Positions 11,128 through 22,700 of a stretch of DNA of 64,000 nt are shown piece by piece. The DNA comes from Bugula neritina (Eukaryota > Bryozoa > Gymnolaemata > Cheilostomatida > Bugulidae), in NCBI GenBank assembly GCA_964035545.1, contig OZ037767.1:23765128-23829127 (forward strand). The letters run 5' to 3'. The notes below the pieces were generated by a model. That model was not told where the DNA came from. It ran no database searches and worked only from the letters and a program-made list of their open reading frames with translations. The number at the start of each line of letters is the position of its first letter. Position 1 is the first letter of the stretch. The translations under genes were made by a program, and so were the position numbers.

Positions 11128-14100
11128 ATGGTTCAAGAGCAATGTAAGCTGAATTATTGTCTGTTGTTAGGCTAAACTGTTATTTTCGTTGTAAATTAAT
11201 TACGTACTATTTTAATAAATAAAACATACAAATGTTGTTAACCTGTCAGCATAAATCATTATGATTAAACGATCTAAATTCAAATTGAAATACTAATAGT
11301 AATACTTATAGTTATACTAGTAGTACTAGTAGTAGTAGTTATAGTTATACTTATAGACTATAGTTATATTATAGTTATACTTATAGTTATACTTTTACTA
11401 AGTCCAAGTGTAGCACTAACTGTTAGTCCATTATTATTAGTATTACTATTACTATTAGGTCTAACAATTGTTATTTTCATATTGAATTTCATTTATACAA
11501 TTATTTATTTTGTACTAGGTTACTGTGAGTGTGGTAAAACCAGCTTAATAGTATATATAAGCACTAGTAGTTATGATAGGTTTTCTGACCTAATGTTTGA
11601 AGTTCTACTACCATAATAGCAAACCACTTACAATTAGACAACCAAAATACATGAATTTTAATTAAAATAGTAGCCAAAATGAGAAAAAATAAGATAATAT
11701 TGTTTACTAACTGTTCTCCCCTGCCTTTCTGTAGTTATAGTACCAATATTTTTGTTTTGCAGGATTCTCACTCACCATTTTGCTTATTTTTGATAGAATG
11801 TGAAGCTGTAGAATGGAAGGACAATATAATTTACGCAGCCCTGGTTAGTGCATGTGAAATTGAAAAATTTGTTAATTGTATATAAGCATTTGGTGTTAGA
11901 TCAAGTTTAATAAATTACCAATGAGTTTGTAACGTATTAGATGTAAGCTGATTCAAGTGAAGATATATATGTTTACAATAAATATTTCATATTTATGAAG
12001 CAATTAATTTTATAAAATCACCCCAAATTTTCTGTAAAAAATATTTTGTTATTAAATTATTTCGTCATACAAACCTAAATTTTAACCAACACAATTTGTA
12101 GATGTTTTGCTGTTAATTTAGTTTGTTTTAAGCCTTAAGAAAATTTATAATATAAGTTTTCTCATAGATTTGTTTATAATATTATATTAATTGTAGCTGT
12201 TAAGCGCTTAATGAGAGAAGCTCAGGAGTTGTCTAACCCTACTGAACAGTACTTTGCTCAACCATTAGAAGTATGTGTGTTCATTTATTTGTAGTAATCC
12301 AGTTTATTGATTTTATAATAAAATTCTGCACAGATATTTTCTATTGTTTCGATTATTTGATATACAACTGTAGTTTTAACTTGTTTCTATTTTACATTAG
12401 GATAATCTATTTGAATGGCATTTTACAATTCGAGGGCCAAGTGATTCAGATTTTGACGGTGGGATATACCATGGCAGAATTATACTGCCACCTGATTACC
12501 CTATGAAGCCACCTTCTATAATGTTCCTCACAACAAATGGAAGATTTGAATGTTTCACTAAAATCTGTCTGAGCATCAGTAAACACCACCCTGAATCTTG
12601 GCAGCCCAGTTGGTCCAGTGAGTATTGACTGGTCTATGTAATCTACTTATAATCACCTTATCTAGTTTGTATCTATATAATCATCTTATCTTATGTTTAT
12701 TTTTATACTTAGCTAGTCTAGTGTGTTTCTATATAATCAACTAGTCTATATAATCAATTTATATCTACTCGTCTAGTGTGCGTCTATATAATCACCTTAT
12801 CTAGTCTGTCGGGTGTCTGTATAATCAAATTATCTAGGAAATATATGCAAAAACTAGTATAATATTTATATATACAATCTTATTTTTAGCCTCTATCTAT
12901 GCAATCAGCTATTCTAATTTGTATCTATATAATCAAGTAGTATAGTGTCTATCTATATAGGCATCTAGTCTAGCATGTGTCTATATAAGTATCTAGTCTA
13001 GTGTGTTTATATAACCAACTAGTTTGGTGTGTATTTCAGTAAGAACAGCTCTGCTGGCTATCATAGGGTTCATGCCCTCTCCTGGCCATGGTGCTATTGG
13101 CTCACTCGACTACACCCCTGCAGAAAGACAGCAACTTGCGAAAAAGTAAGAGCACCTCTTTCATCGACTCCCTACTCTTTCTCTCATCGTGGTGAAATAA
13201 ACATGACATTGAGTTCAAAACAGCAATTTTCTAACTAATTAATTTTCCCAATCAAACATAAATCTCAAACAGCTGAAGGAAACTGATTGGTAATAGACAT
13301 GTTCTATAGATAGCTAGCTATCATAGTTACTTGCTCTCTTATCTTAGTTGGAACTTTTCACTATTGCATCTTACTTGGATTACCCGGACTTTGCATTACT
13401 AAAAATGAAAAGAAAACTCCTAATTTGGAAGTATTTTTGTATGTCATTTATAAAATGAGTTCTAAAGACAAACTCTAGAATAGGAAAGAAAGTAAAGACA
13501 ATGTATCTTCATCATTTATGTAAAAGTAAATTTATTAAAGGTTATGTTTAAGGCTGCATGACATTGATGGGTTTTTTATCAAAATTTTGATTTGCTAACT
13601 CTTATCTTTATAGCCAGTGACTATGCTATACGGTTTATTGGTAAAAGGTACATTATTTCCTGATTGCATAGTCTGCAAGTTGAGATATGCACCGTATATA
13701 TATCTAGTGTGGTATTTAAAAGACATAGGAATCCACTCATTTACCACTGTTAAATGTTTATATAGTATTTGGTTGCTGTAATAGTTTTTTATACAATTTA
13801 TAACACATAAATACTAGTAAGTTGGAAGTGGAAGTTGCCCTGTAGGCAGTATGGTAAATGCAATATATGTATGTATATATATATATATATATGTATGTAT
13901 AAGTGCTCAATAAGCAGCCGTATTTGCTGTATACAGGTCAAGGACATACAAGTGTGAAATCTGTGGTAACGTGTGTGACAAAGTCTTGCCTCTCACATCA
14001 AAGTCTGAGGATTCAAGGCAGGAGATGATGGATCTTGCGGCTCAACTGTCTATGGTTGGTGAAAAGGAGAAGATATCTCGGCAGCAGGTAGTGTATATGC

Positions 14101-14871
14101 ATAAGATATCTCGGCAGCAGGTGGTGTATATGCATAAGATATCTCGGCAGCAGGTGGTGTATATGCATAAGATATCTCGGCAGCAGGTGGTGTATATGCA
14201 TAAGATATCTCGGCAGCAGGTGGTGTATATGCATAAGATATCTCGGCAGCAGGTGGTGTATATGCATAAGATATCGAAAGTTCGAATCTGTAGGAAATCT
14301 GCTTGTTAGTGAATGGTGACTCGCATATCTGCAAGTCATCTACAGACTGTTTAACTGTTCTTATAGAATTTCAAAATGATCATTTTTTGAATTTAGAATG
14401 TTTTAAATAGAAGAAATCTTCATTACCCTTGAAATAGTCTAAATAAATATCTATTTATATGTGACAATTTATAGCATTAACTTACCAACATGTGTGTTTC
14501 AATTTATTTAGAGAGAACTTGGTGACTGCATAGCCACTGCTCCCTCAACACCCTCAGCATCTTCTTTGAGTAACACAGCGGATCTTAGACAACGGATTAA
14601 TTCCAATAGTTCCGCAGAACCGGGTCAAGAAACCCCGGCTCCATCTACTGCACCTTCTGAGACAGCTACTGTTGCTGCTGCTAGTCCGGATTCAACTACA
14701 GCCGGGCCAGGTAACGCACCTGTTGTGGCTCACCAAGATTCCAGAAACTCGTGGGGAGATTTCATAACTTATTGGTCTCTTATTCTCATTGGTCTCAGCG
14801 TAGCTCTGTTGTTACTGCGGAGATTTGCCGTTAGTTATATGCACAGCTTTGGTGATGATGACGAGTTATAG
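11128..14871 (+). CDS. UBE2J1: Ubiquitin-conjugating enzyme E2 J1 (Ubc6-type, ER tail-anchored), 307 aa
   Basis: Six exons: 11128-11143, 12197-12270, 12401-12617, 13040-13145, 13937-14087, 14512-14871; 924 nt, all phases fit. E2 J1 works in ER-associated degradation, passing ubiquitin to misfolded ER proteins with membrane E3 ligases. The UBC fold shows VKRLMREAQEL, NLFEWHFTIRGPSDSDFDGG, LPPDYPMKPPSIMFLTTNGR and the active site KICLSISKHHPESWQPSW, with catalytic Cys at about residue 86. ALLAIIGFMPSPGHGAIGSL and a short Cys pair (CEICGNVCDKVLPL) follow, as in the family. The C-terminal exon has a Ser/Thr/Pro/Ala linker and a hydrophobic anchor (YWSLILIGLSVALLLL) with a short acidic tail, typical of Ubc6. 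The 16-nt first exon (MVQEQ) is inferred from phase and a T|GTAAGC donor. The exon 5 donor lies inside a tandem repeat (14070-14267) that provides six equivalent donors; using later ones would insert 11-residue units before the anchor. Poly(A) signal candidate near 15243. Confidence 0.92.
11285..11460. repeat. Simple-sequence tract (TATAGTTATACT-type)
   Basis: Irregular words TATAGT, TATACT, TAGTAC and ATTACT in UBE2J1 intron 1; same class as the tract at 5825-6440. Confidence 0.6.
12620..13036. repeat. Degenerate ~30-bp tandem array filling UBE2J1 intron 3
   Basis: The unit is close to TCTAGTGTGTATCTATATAA followed by TCANCTTA and is repeated about a dozen times with drift. It spans almost the whole intron from donor (12618) to acceptor (13039), so the intron is essentially one expanded array. 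Confidence 0.75.
14070..14267 (+). repeat. 33-bp tandem repeat, six copies, across the UBE2J1 exon 5 donor
   Basis: Six head-to-tail copies of a 33-bp unit (AAGATATCTCGGCAGCAGGT, then GGTGTATATGCAT). The first copy differs only at GTAGTG against GTGGTG. Each unit carries CAG|GT(A/G)GTG, a usable 5' splice site, and each is an in-frame 11-codon block reading KISRQQVVYMH. The frame stays open to a stop at 14307-14309. Confidence 0.95.
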
Positions 14872-16068
14872 CAGTCAGCTATGGGGCCAAGTCAATAGTT
14901 TGGAGTTGTCTGATCTGCTATTGAATCGTCTTGGCAATCATAATTAATCTAGGTAATGAATAGTTATACCAGTTATATTCTCAAGTTACAATATACTCTA
15001 TAAAGCAAATATTTTACTAAGCTAAAGACAGTCGATTCTCTATTAGAACACAGTTTATATTGTTTAGTTTATATAGCATAAAATATAAAATATCTTCTCA
15101 GATGCTTTCTGAAAGTTCTCATAAACTAATATATGTATGATGACAACTTATGTTTATTCTTTTTATGTCAATATTTTTAAAGTAAAATTTAAAAAAAAAC
15201 AGTTGCCTGCACACCTTGCCTCTAGCTATATGATTGAACTCAATAAAATTATAGTCCAATACTGCATTCTAGTCTGCTAAAACAGTCTATTCAATGCTTC
15301 TGGTTTCCTTTATGTATGCAAGCATTATTTTCTTCTGACATCAAATTTTTATTCGAGAATAAGATATATGGTGAAAATCGTTTCAATATGATTTAATCTT
15401 ACACACACACCACTCACACACAAACCCATGCATCCGCTAAACATACAGTCTTTGAGCATTTTTTGGGGCGCACCATATATGGGGTCAACCATGAAGCCCA
15501 AATATCAATATTTGGTTGCTTGAATAACTAAAAATTAGTGCCTTGTCGTCATTTATTTGAATATAATAGCTTGAATAGAGAATAGCCAGTGAGCTGCAAT
15601 GTCTGGCACTCAAGCATTTGTTTTCTTTGCCTTATTTTAGTAATCTGGGGCATTATATTTTTTCTAAATGGTGCTAACTACAAAAGACGGTGTGTTTGAA
15701 TGTCGAAAAAAGTGCATGGTCATAGTTTACTTAAATCTTGCAAGTACAGCATAAATACAAGTTGTAGTGACAGTGATATTTGTTGGTCAAGGATGATGTA
15801 GGCATTTTTGTCGCTGAATAACTTTAAAATTTATTCTTGATAGTTCATACCATTAGCAATAAGCTTTGTGGCCGTCATTGATCAATTTACACCTCATTCA
15901 TTTCATTGTTCATAACAAAGATTTACATTCTTGCGGTTACCATTTTACCCCACTGCGCCTGCGACAGTAGTCTGCTGTTTACACTAGTTTGTTAATAATG
16001 ATTAATGCCTCTGCTGGCATACAGTCGGTATTCGCTGCGCAGTGCGGTAGGAGTAATCAGTCTCGCTC
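14872..16068. other. Intergenic between UBE2J1 and the hydroquinone reductase gene
   Basis: UBE2J1 3' UTR with AATAAA near 15243. A somewhat more GC-rich stretch around 15940-16060 next to the following ATG is the likely promoter. I see no other gene. Confidence 0.5.
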
Positions 16069-19000
16069 ATGATACAGTGTAGGCGTCTGTTCAAGATTTC
16101 CTGTTCGACGCTTATACTTACAAGAAATAATAAACAAAGAGTACTTCAAATGTCTTCAGCTGGTAAAGATACCAAGTATAATGCTATCAAAGGAGCATTT
16201 GTGAGAGGTGACTCTACCTTCAGAAACTGGATCAAAGGTAGATTTATAACTAAACCGTACCAACAATGGCAATGTCAATAGTAGCCTACCTACTGCTTAT
16301 TGCATTGACTGTTAGATTTAAGCACAAGTTTAGAGCAACGATTCTTTGACTTGGTTTACATAATTATTTTGCCTGATTAGTCCAAAGTTTGCACGTATAC
16401 CATATTTATATATTATCTCAGCTGATGGCAGCACTCAGTTTCCACCAGAAGCTAACAGATACCATCTCTATGTTAGTTATGCCTGTCCCTGGGCCAACAG
16501 AACTCTTATTCTCAGAAGCATGAAAGGTCTGCAAAAGATAATCACTGTTGATGTGGTTGATTGGCTGCTAGACATGAGCAAAGGGTGGCAGTTTAGCCCA
16601 GAGGTAGCTATAGATAAACCTGATTCAAAATTACCCAGTTTTTAAGTGACATGAAAGATTATGTGCAATATTTCTGTTGGTTTGTTTAGCTACTTAATTG
16701 ATCGGTTCACTAAAACCAATACTGCACAAAGATCCTTTTGCATGCAGAGCATGCTAAGCTGACTTATCGCATTTACTTATAGAAAAAAGGTTGCACGCCT
16801 GATACAGTCAAAGGCTGCAAGTCTCTCAGAGGTGTCTATGGCGGGGATGGTAAGATATAATAGTTATCTTCTAGTAGAGGCCATACTGATACTGTTATAC
16901 TGTCTTAAATGCATTGGTACCAGCTATTGTCATTGTAATGTTTATTTAGAACAGGGTTAAACCGAAAGAGTGTCATAAATAGGTACCATAACAAAACCCA
17001 AAAAGTGATACCAATTCGTTTAGAACGTTTACAAGTTCCTTTGGCTAAATAAAGCTAACATAAAGAGTAATATTATTATGATGTATTTAAAAGTGCTGAT
17101 CTGATTTTCATATTAAATTGTACAATCAGAAAGTTCATGTTTTGCAGGCTACACCGGCAAGGTAAGCGTCCCTGTCTTGTACGACAAGAAGATGAATGTG
17201 ATTGTTAACAACGAGTCCAGCGAGATTCTAAGGATGTTGAACTCAGAATTTAATGACTTCTGTGAGACACCTGAACAGCGTGATTTGAACCTCTACTCTG
17301 AGTCTCTGCGGGGGAAGATAGATGCCATCAATGAGTGGATCTACCCGTAAGTCTGTATTAACGTTTACAGTGTTTACCTCCCCATCTTTCATAAAGGTAG
17401 CTGCAGTAATGGAGAAATTGAGATAGCCCAAGTTCTTTACTTTTATTATTGAATTTTTGGTTTGGGGCAAGGGTTGAAATTTTTTATTCATGTTACATTT
17501 TTAATCTGGGGCACGTGCTTTTCTCAATTTCTCCATTGCTGCACCTACCTCGTTTATTTACTCTAAGCTATTTGCATTTCTCACATTGAAACTGAATAAG
17601 ACATTTTCGCACCAGTGAAGCTCAATATACACACCGGGTAGATCACTAATGATTTGAGCCAGAAAAGACATTGTCTAATGCGCTGCTTGCAAGAAAGTAC
17701 CTAAATTTACAAAAATATGCCTCATTCATATACACCATATAATATAAAACTATAATTTTTTATGGTTCTTGAACTGTCAAACTATTTTTTACATGTTGAA
17801 GATTTATGTGCCAAATGCCAATTGGCTAATGTTCTTACATAAAATGACGGCAGTTCCAGAGTTGTTATAAATAATATATTTTTCCGCAGGTTTCAGTATC
17901 TTATGAAGTTTTACTATGTTGACTTGAAACTCATTAAAGCTGAAGTAGTGGTAACTGTTCCTCAGTCAACATGTGTTGTTTGTACAGTTCAAGTTTTCAT
18001 ATTATGTTAATAACTTGTAGAATGGTAAACAATGGTGTTTATAAGTCTGGCTTTGCTAAATCTCAAGAGGCGTATGACGCAGCAGTAACTGAGTTGTTTC
18101 AAGCACTAGACCAGGTATATATTATCATTAGACCAGGTATATGTTATTATCATTAGACCAGGTTGTGCTACTCATTCTGTACTACTCACTCTGTACTAAT
18201 CACTCTCTACTACTCACTCTCTATCACTCACTCAGTACTACTCACTTTGTACTACTCACCCAGTGCTACTAACTCTGTACTAATCACTCTGTACTACTCA
18301 GTCCGTACTACTCACTAAGTACTACTCATTCTGCACTACTCATTCTGTACTACTCACTCTGTAGGTAGAGGAAATTCTCAGCAAGAACAGATACCTTACT
18401 GGAAATAGTTTGACTGAAGCTGATATCAGGCTGTTTGTCACGCTGGTCAGATTTGATGCTGTCTACGTACTTCACTTTAAATGTAACCGAAGAAGGATTG
18501 TGGGTGAGTGGCTTGATTACACGATTACTTTAATGTTCACTCATTTTAGTAGTGCAACAGCATATTTTGGTCCAAAAATTCAAAATAACTATAACTTGTG
18601 GTATTTTGAAGTAGCTATTGGAACTAATTTATTAATATAAAGTCACTGTTAGCTATAAGTTTATAGTATGTTGTACAGTACAGGTAGAAGCGTTATAATA
18701 TACAATTTCTTAATGTTCTATTTATTTTGCATGAAGCTGTTGACTACACATGTTTATGCTGTACTATTTAGACTATCCCAACATGTGGGGTTATGTAAAG
18801 GAAATATACCAGCTTCCTGGTGTGGCCGAAACTATAAATATGGAACATATTGTTAAACACTATCATGTAAGTTTTTATCACCCTTGTACAGCATGCTTAG
18901 CGTAGGGCCACACGACGCGTTTTTACACGTTCGTGGCGTGCGAGAAAACCCATTCAGACATGCCACACACAATGCGTGTGTTGCGAGTGAGGAAATTTAT

Positions 19001-19980
19001 TAGCTAATGATGTTAGCGTTAAACTTTACTGCTCGCCTACAGGCGTTTGTTTATATAAGACTACGTCCTCGGCAAAGTGACTTTAGATATTATAAAAGCG
19101 GAAATGCATTGTGTGTGGCATGTCTGAACGGGTTTTCTTGCACGTCACCAAAGTGTAAAGCTGGTCGTGTGGCCCTACGCTTAGTGTGCGTAATAATATG
19201 CAGATAGGACTACAGCACCTGTGAATGTAAACTTTCATCCTGCTTTTAGTGTAGAATATCATATGATACAGTAAACATAGTAAACGAGTAAATGTAATGA
19301 ACTCGCACAGCACCAGATCTCTTGGTAACTCGTTACTTCCTTATTCACTGTACCATTTATTAGCCCCTCAAAGGATAAGCTGATTGGCGCACTTATAATA
19401 ACAAGCCTATCTCTACTCAGAACTGATAGCTTTCATCATTATGTCTCTATGAATGTTAGTGCCGAAACTAAACAATCCCACCATTTCTGTATAAAACACA
19501 TTACTATGTCATTATACAATGACATAGTGATGTCTGCATTAACAATTCTATTTTTGATATACCAAATGACATACCAAACATTTTACTCATAGACACCACA
19601 ATGAATATTGACTGTTTTGTTGTGTAAAATGCCAGTATAATAGTAAAATAACTAGTAGCCTAAGCTGGTATTTGCTTTTTCATATCAGTATTTGCTTTTG
19701 ATGTTTGCTTTTAGTATCTTAAAATATCATAGAAGTATAATTCATAAATCTAAAGCATCAGTTTATAAGTATATAAAATGCAGTGTACCAATACTGTATA
19801 TAAACTGTATATATACTGTGTATAAACTGTATATAAACTGGATATATACTGTATATATATGACCTGTATAATTCCTAGTATACTTTGTAGATGAGTCACC
19901 CTTCTATCAACCCGTTCAGAATTGTTCCCATAAATCCTATAATTGACTTCAATGAGAAACATGGCAGAGATCAACTCTGA
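16069..19980 (+). CDS. Glutathionyl-hydroquinone reductase (Xi-class GST / ECM4 family), 344 aa
   Basis: Eight exons: 16069-16237, 16422-16603, 16783-16849, 17148-17346, 18021-18114, 18365-18503, 18772-18866, 19891-19980; 1035 nt, all phases fit. The family uses glutathione to reduce glutathionyl-hydroquinones and similar adducts. The thioredoxin-fold domain has [20 protein letters not shown], with the CPWA catalytic Cys at about residue 78, then [10 protein letters not shown] and [13 protein letters not shown] (glutathione-contact region). The helical domain has [40 protein letters not shown] and [20 protein letters not shown], and ends in [20 protein letters not shown], all diagnostic. The first 30 residues are basic and Ser/Thr/Leu-rich, possibly a mitochondrial presequence; a second Met at codon 28 could start a cytosolic form. 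AATAAA at 20162-20167. Introns carry two MITE-like elements and a tandem array. The family is patchy in animals, but multiple introns show that the gene is well settled here. Confidence 0.93.
17395..17550. mobile_element. Small inverted-repeat element (MITE-like), 156 bp
   Basis: Ends AGGTAGCTGCAGTAATGGAG... and its near-perfect reverse complement, 28 bp with two mismatches (17395-17422 and 17523-17550), in intron 4 of the reductase gene. No coding capacity and no clear target duplication. A diverged relative of the right end (TTCTCAATTACTCCACCTAC) occurs at about 33597-33616. Confidence 0.7.
18166..18364 (+). repeat. 14-15-bp tandem array ending at a 3' splice site
   Basis: About 13 copies of TACTACTCACTCTG with variants fill intron 5 of the reductase gene. 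The last copy runs into CTGTAG, the acceptor used by exon 6, so the array itself supplies the pyrimidine-rich tract. Confidence 0.8.
18900..19180. mobile_element. 281-bp MITE with TTA target duplication (PIF/Harbinger-like)
   Basis: The ends are long terminal inverted repeats of about 75 bp, starting GCGTAGGGCCACACGAC on both strands and ending at a shared CATGCCACACACAATGC. The arms differ at roughly one base in eight by eye. TTA flanks both sides (18897-18899 and 19181-19183). A three-base TWA duplication with GG-rich termini is typical of PIF/Harbinger elements. No transposase is present. It lies in intron 7 of the reductase gene. Confidence 0.8.
19503..19528. repeat. Perfect 11-bp hairpin
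   Basis: ACTATGTCATT at 19503-19513 and its exact reverse complement at 19518-19528, separated by four bases, in intron 7 of the reductase gene. Function unknown. Confidence 0.7.
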
Positions 19981-20694
19981 GCATCCACTGGATATCAGTT
20001 ATTTAAGCTGGCATGTGTCTTAGAATGGATTAAATTTATTCATGATTATTTATTTGGCATATTGTGATGAAGTAAAGACAAATTGTTAATCATATTAGCT
20101 ACTTTAGTTTGATGTTACTAGCTGCAGGCTTATAATATGTTGAAAGAGTGTATTGTGGTTTAATAAATAATGTTAGTTTTCATTTTTGACATGAAGTTAT
20201 ACTCTACCAGGTTTCCTGGATAATTTATAGTTTTATATTGACGAGTGCTGTAAGCATAAGAATAAGAATGATAATAATAAGAGTGAATATTAGTATAAAC
20301 ATTTCAAATATCAACCTGTGTATAGCAGGTATAAATAAATATGTATATGTTAATAACTATGTATATATTATGTCTAGTTATGTGGTGTGTTCCTTAGATC
20401 AGTAAATGCAGACCTAGCCAGACTATTGATCCTAAAACTATATACGAAAGACCTACTAGTTACTAGTTACTGTATAAGTTGCAGCACTGAATGTGTATCA
20501 GAGGTAGAAGCTGCTGTGTTGCACATAAATTAAGGTCATGACATGTGTATATAATCTAACAACAAGTGCTGCATTCTGTTGATGAAATTATTATTTAAAA
20601 GTTATAATTTATATTTTCAAACCATAACATGATATGATATAATATATCATATTATATAACATAATATATTATATTATATAATATAAAAACTCAC

Positions 20695-20898
20695 GGAAGT
20701 TTATAGTCACTATCCCTGTGAGAAACCCCGGTGGAAAATTCTTTTGTTGAATAAGGCTAAGGACTTATTCAGATGAGGCACAGGAGCAATTATGACTTGA
20801 TGCTCTTCCTAACATCACCAATGGCCTTTGTTGGTTCTAACCCATGACTTGATGTTAAATAAGCGAACGCTCTGACCCCTAGACCACAGCTACTCCCT
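20695..20898 (-). mobile_element. tRNA-derived SINE, near full-length
   Basis: On the minus strand the head reads GTAGCTGTGGTCTAGGGGTC, with an A-box-like TGGTCTAGGGG, and then a B-box-like GGGTTAGAACC. A conserved tail follows: GGTGATGTTAGGAAGAGCAT, CAAGTCATAATTGCTCCTGT and GACTATAAAC. The same modules occur at 7303, 21787 and 63121. AT-rich runs flank it on both sides. Confidence 0.75.
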
Positions 20899-21786
20899 AT
20901 TATATTATATATACATTATATGTATTATGATGAACACTGAACCATTATTGCACAATCTGATGAAATTGAGAATAGTGACTGACAGTCATTGCTATACAAA
21001 GAATTGTCTACACTCTACACTTAAATTACTGGGTGAGCAGAATAACTTACAGGTTTGATGAGTAAAGGTAACATAGGAAGTAGCCTGCATGTTTTAAGTA
21101 ATAAATCTAAGCACATAAATCATAGCAACCTAAGCATTACCATCATGTGCTACCTGCATGCAATTATGTGATATATTATTTAGCATTTATATTCCTAAGC
21201 ATTACAGTCTGCAAGTTATAGCTAGATACATATTCCTTCATAACAATATGCCAAAATAATTGGCACACGCATGCTAATGTTATAGGTTACCTGAATTAAC
21301 CTGGATATATGGGTAGTAGAGTAAGATAAATCTTGCTAGAAGATATCGTAATTTTTTTGAGCCGAGTAGTAAGTAATTGCGGTATAAATGTTTTTTCAAT
21401 TTTTATGTTAAATGGTTAATTTTGATGAAAACACTACAGTTGCTGCTAAAAAGTTTAAACAAAATAGTAATATCATAAATTTTAGTTGATTAAGATGTTA
21501 AATACAGATAATTTTTCTTCTTTCTCCTGCATTATTGCTATATCACTAAAGCGCTAGGACGGAATATTTCTAGTTTCAAGTTGATGTCAAACCAATCTAT
21601 AATGTCGCCCACATATTCTTTCTCTGCTTATGGTCAATATATAGTTAATATTTACTATTTATATTTGTGGTAATAACAACAAACTTGAAATACACTGCAT
21701 AATTAACAATAAACTGATCCCTGTCAAAACTGGCGTGGTTACAAGGGCTTGCAAGCAGGCTACAAACTGTGCCTCTTATCATGCTG

Positions 21787-21903
21787 GCAACATGGTTTGG
21801 GGACTTTCAAAGTAGCACAGGAGCGATTGTGACTTGATGCCCTTCTTGAAACCAGTAGGCCAGCACTCTAACCACTAGTGACCAGACTACAGCTGTTCCC
21901 AAT
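21787..21903 (-). mobile_element. tRNA-derived SINE, shortened copy
   Basis: The minus strand reads ACAGCTGTAGTCTGGTCACT and AGTGGTTAGAGTGCTGGCCT, then AAGAAGGGCATCAAGTCACA and ATCGCTCCTGTGCTAC. It matches the 20695-20898 element but lacks part of the middle and of the tail. Confidence 0.65.
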
Positions 21904-22700
21904 GCGCTGCATAATTAGCAATAATTTCAATCAATAATTTCTACTCAACGAAATTGAGATATGATGTACATTACAGCTAATGCGTGTTTAGTGTAAGTTG
22001 TAACATCGTTATTTTGCTAAAATTAACTTCTAGCACTATATTATGATGCTATATCACCTGTTACATTAAAATGATTAAATAAATTGTATTAGTAACGTTT
22101 TTGAACCCATGCTAACAGCGTTGGGTCATGTAATGTTTAAAATAGCATGTTGAGTGAGGCTACATGTAGCAAAGCTGAAGAGTTATCTACTTTCAAAATC
22201 ATGCGTTATATAAGGGTCAAGGTTGTAAAAGCCTCTGTTTTATAATATAAGATTACTTTTGGCGTGGTTTTATAAATGATAAATCATATTATAAATGTTA
22301 TCTATGCTAGTTATTAAAATGAACAAATGTATTTTTGATTATTAACCAGTATATTCATTGAATTTATCATACAAAATAATAGCTACCTAAACATAAAAAT
22401 ACTAAAGTAAAATTTAGTAACTCTAACTTTATATAATTTACGAAAACTTGTGCTTTGTGCTGGACTGGATTCTTGGGCTACACATCTACTTCTAGCTAGT
22501 AAATTAATCACGTTTTTACAGAAGTCGATTTTCGTGTTGCAATAGTTTGCCAAGTACAATTACATTTAATTTTATTAATAATAATAATATTATTGCAATA
22601 AGACCTCCCTGCACATATACAGTTAATTTCGTAACGGTTATTACTATAACTCTAAAGGGATATTATCCAGTTTTATAACTGCTAACAATATAAGCTCAAA

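Larger units (their letters stand above)
19981..22700. other. Intergenic between the reductase gene and ISCU
   Basis: 3' UTR with AATAAA at 20162-20167, a TA-rich palindromic run (about 20630-20685), two SINE copies, and the likely ISCU promoter just before 22701. No other gene seen. Confidence 0.55.

Noticed and set aside
14013-14339. Minus-strand ORFs across the UBE2J1 repeat
   Set aside because: They are the mirror of the 33-bp repeat, which is open in several frames because 33 is divisible by three.
17882-18002. Extra reductase exon beginning at the acceptor TTTCCGCAG (17889)
   Set aside because: It would insert non-family residues and reach a stop in frame; exon 4 joins 18021 directly and restores the conserved NNGVYKSG.
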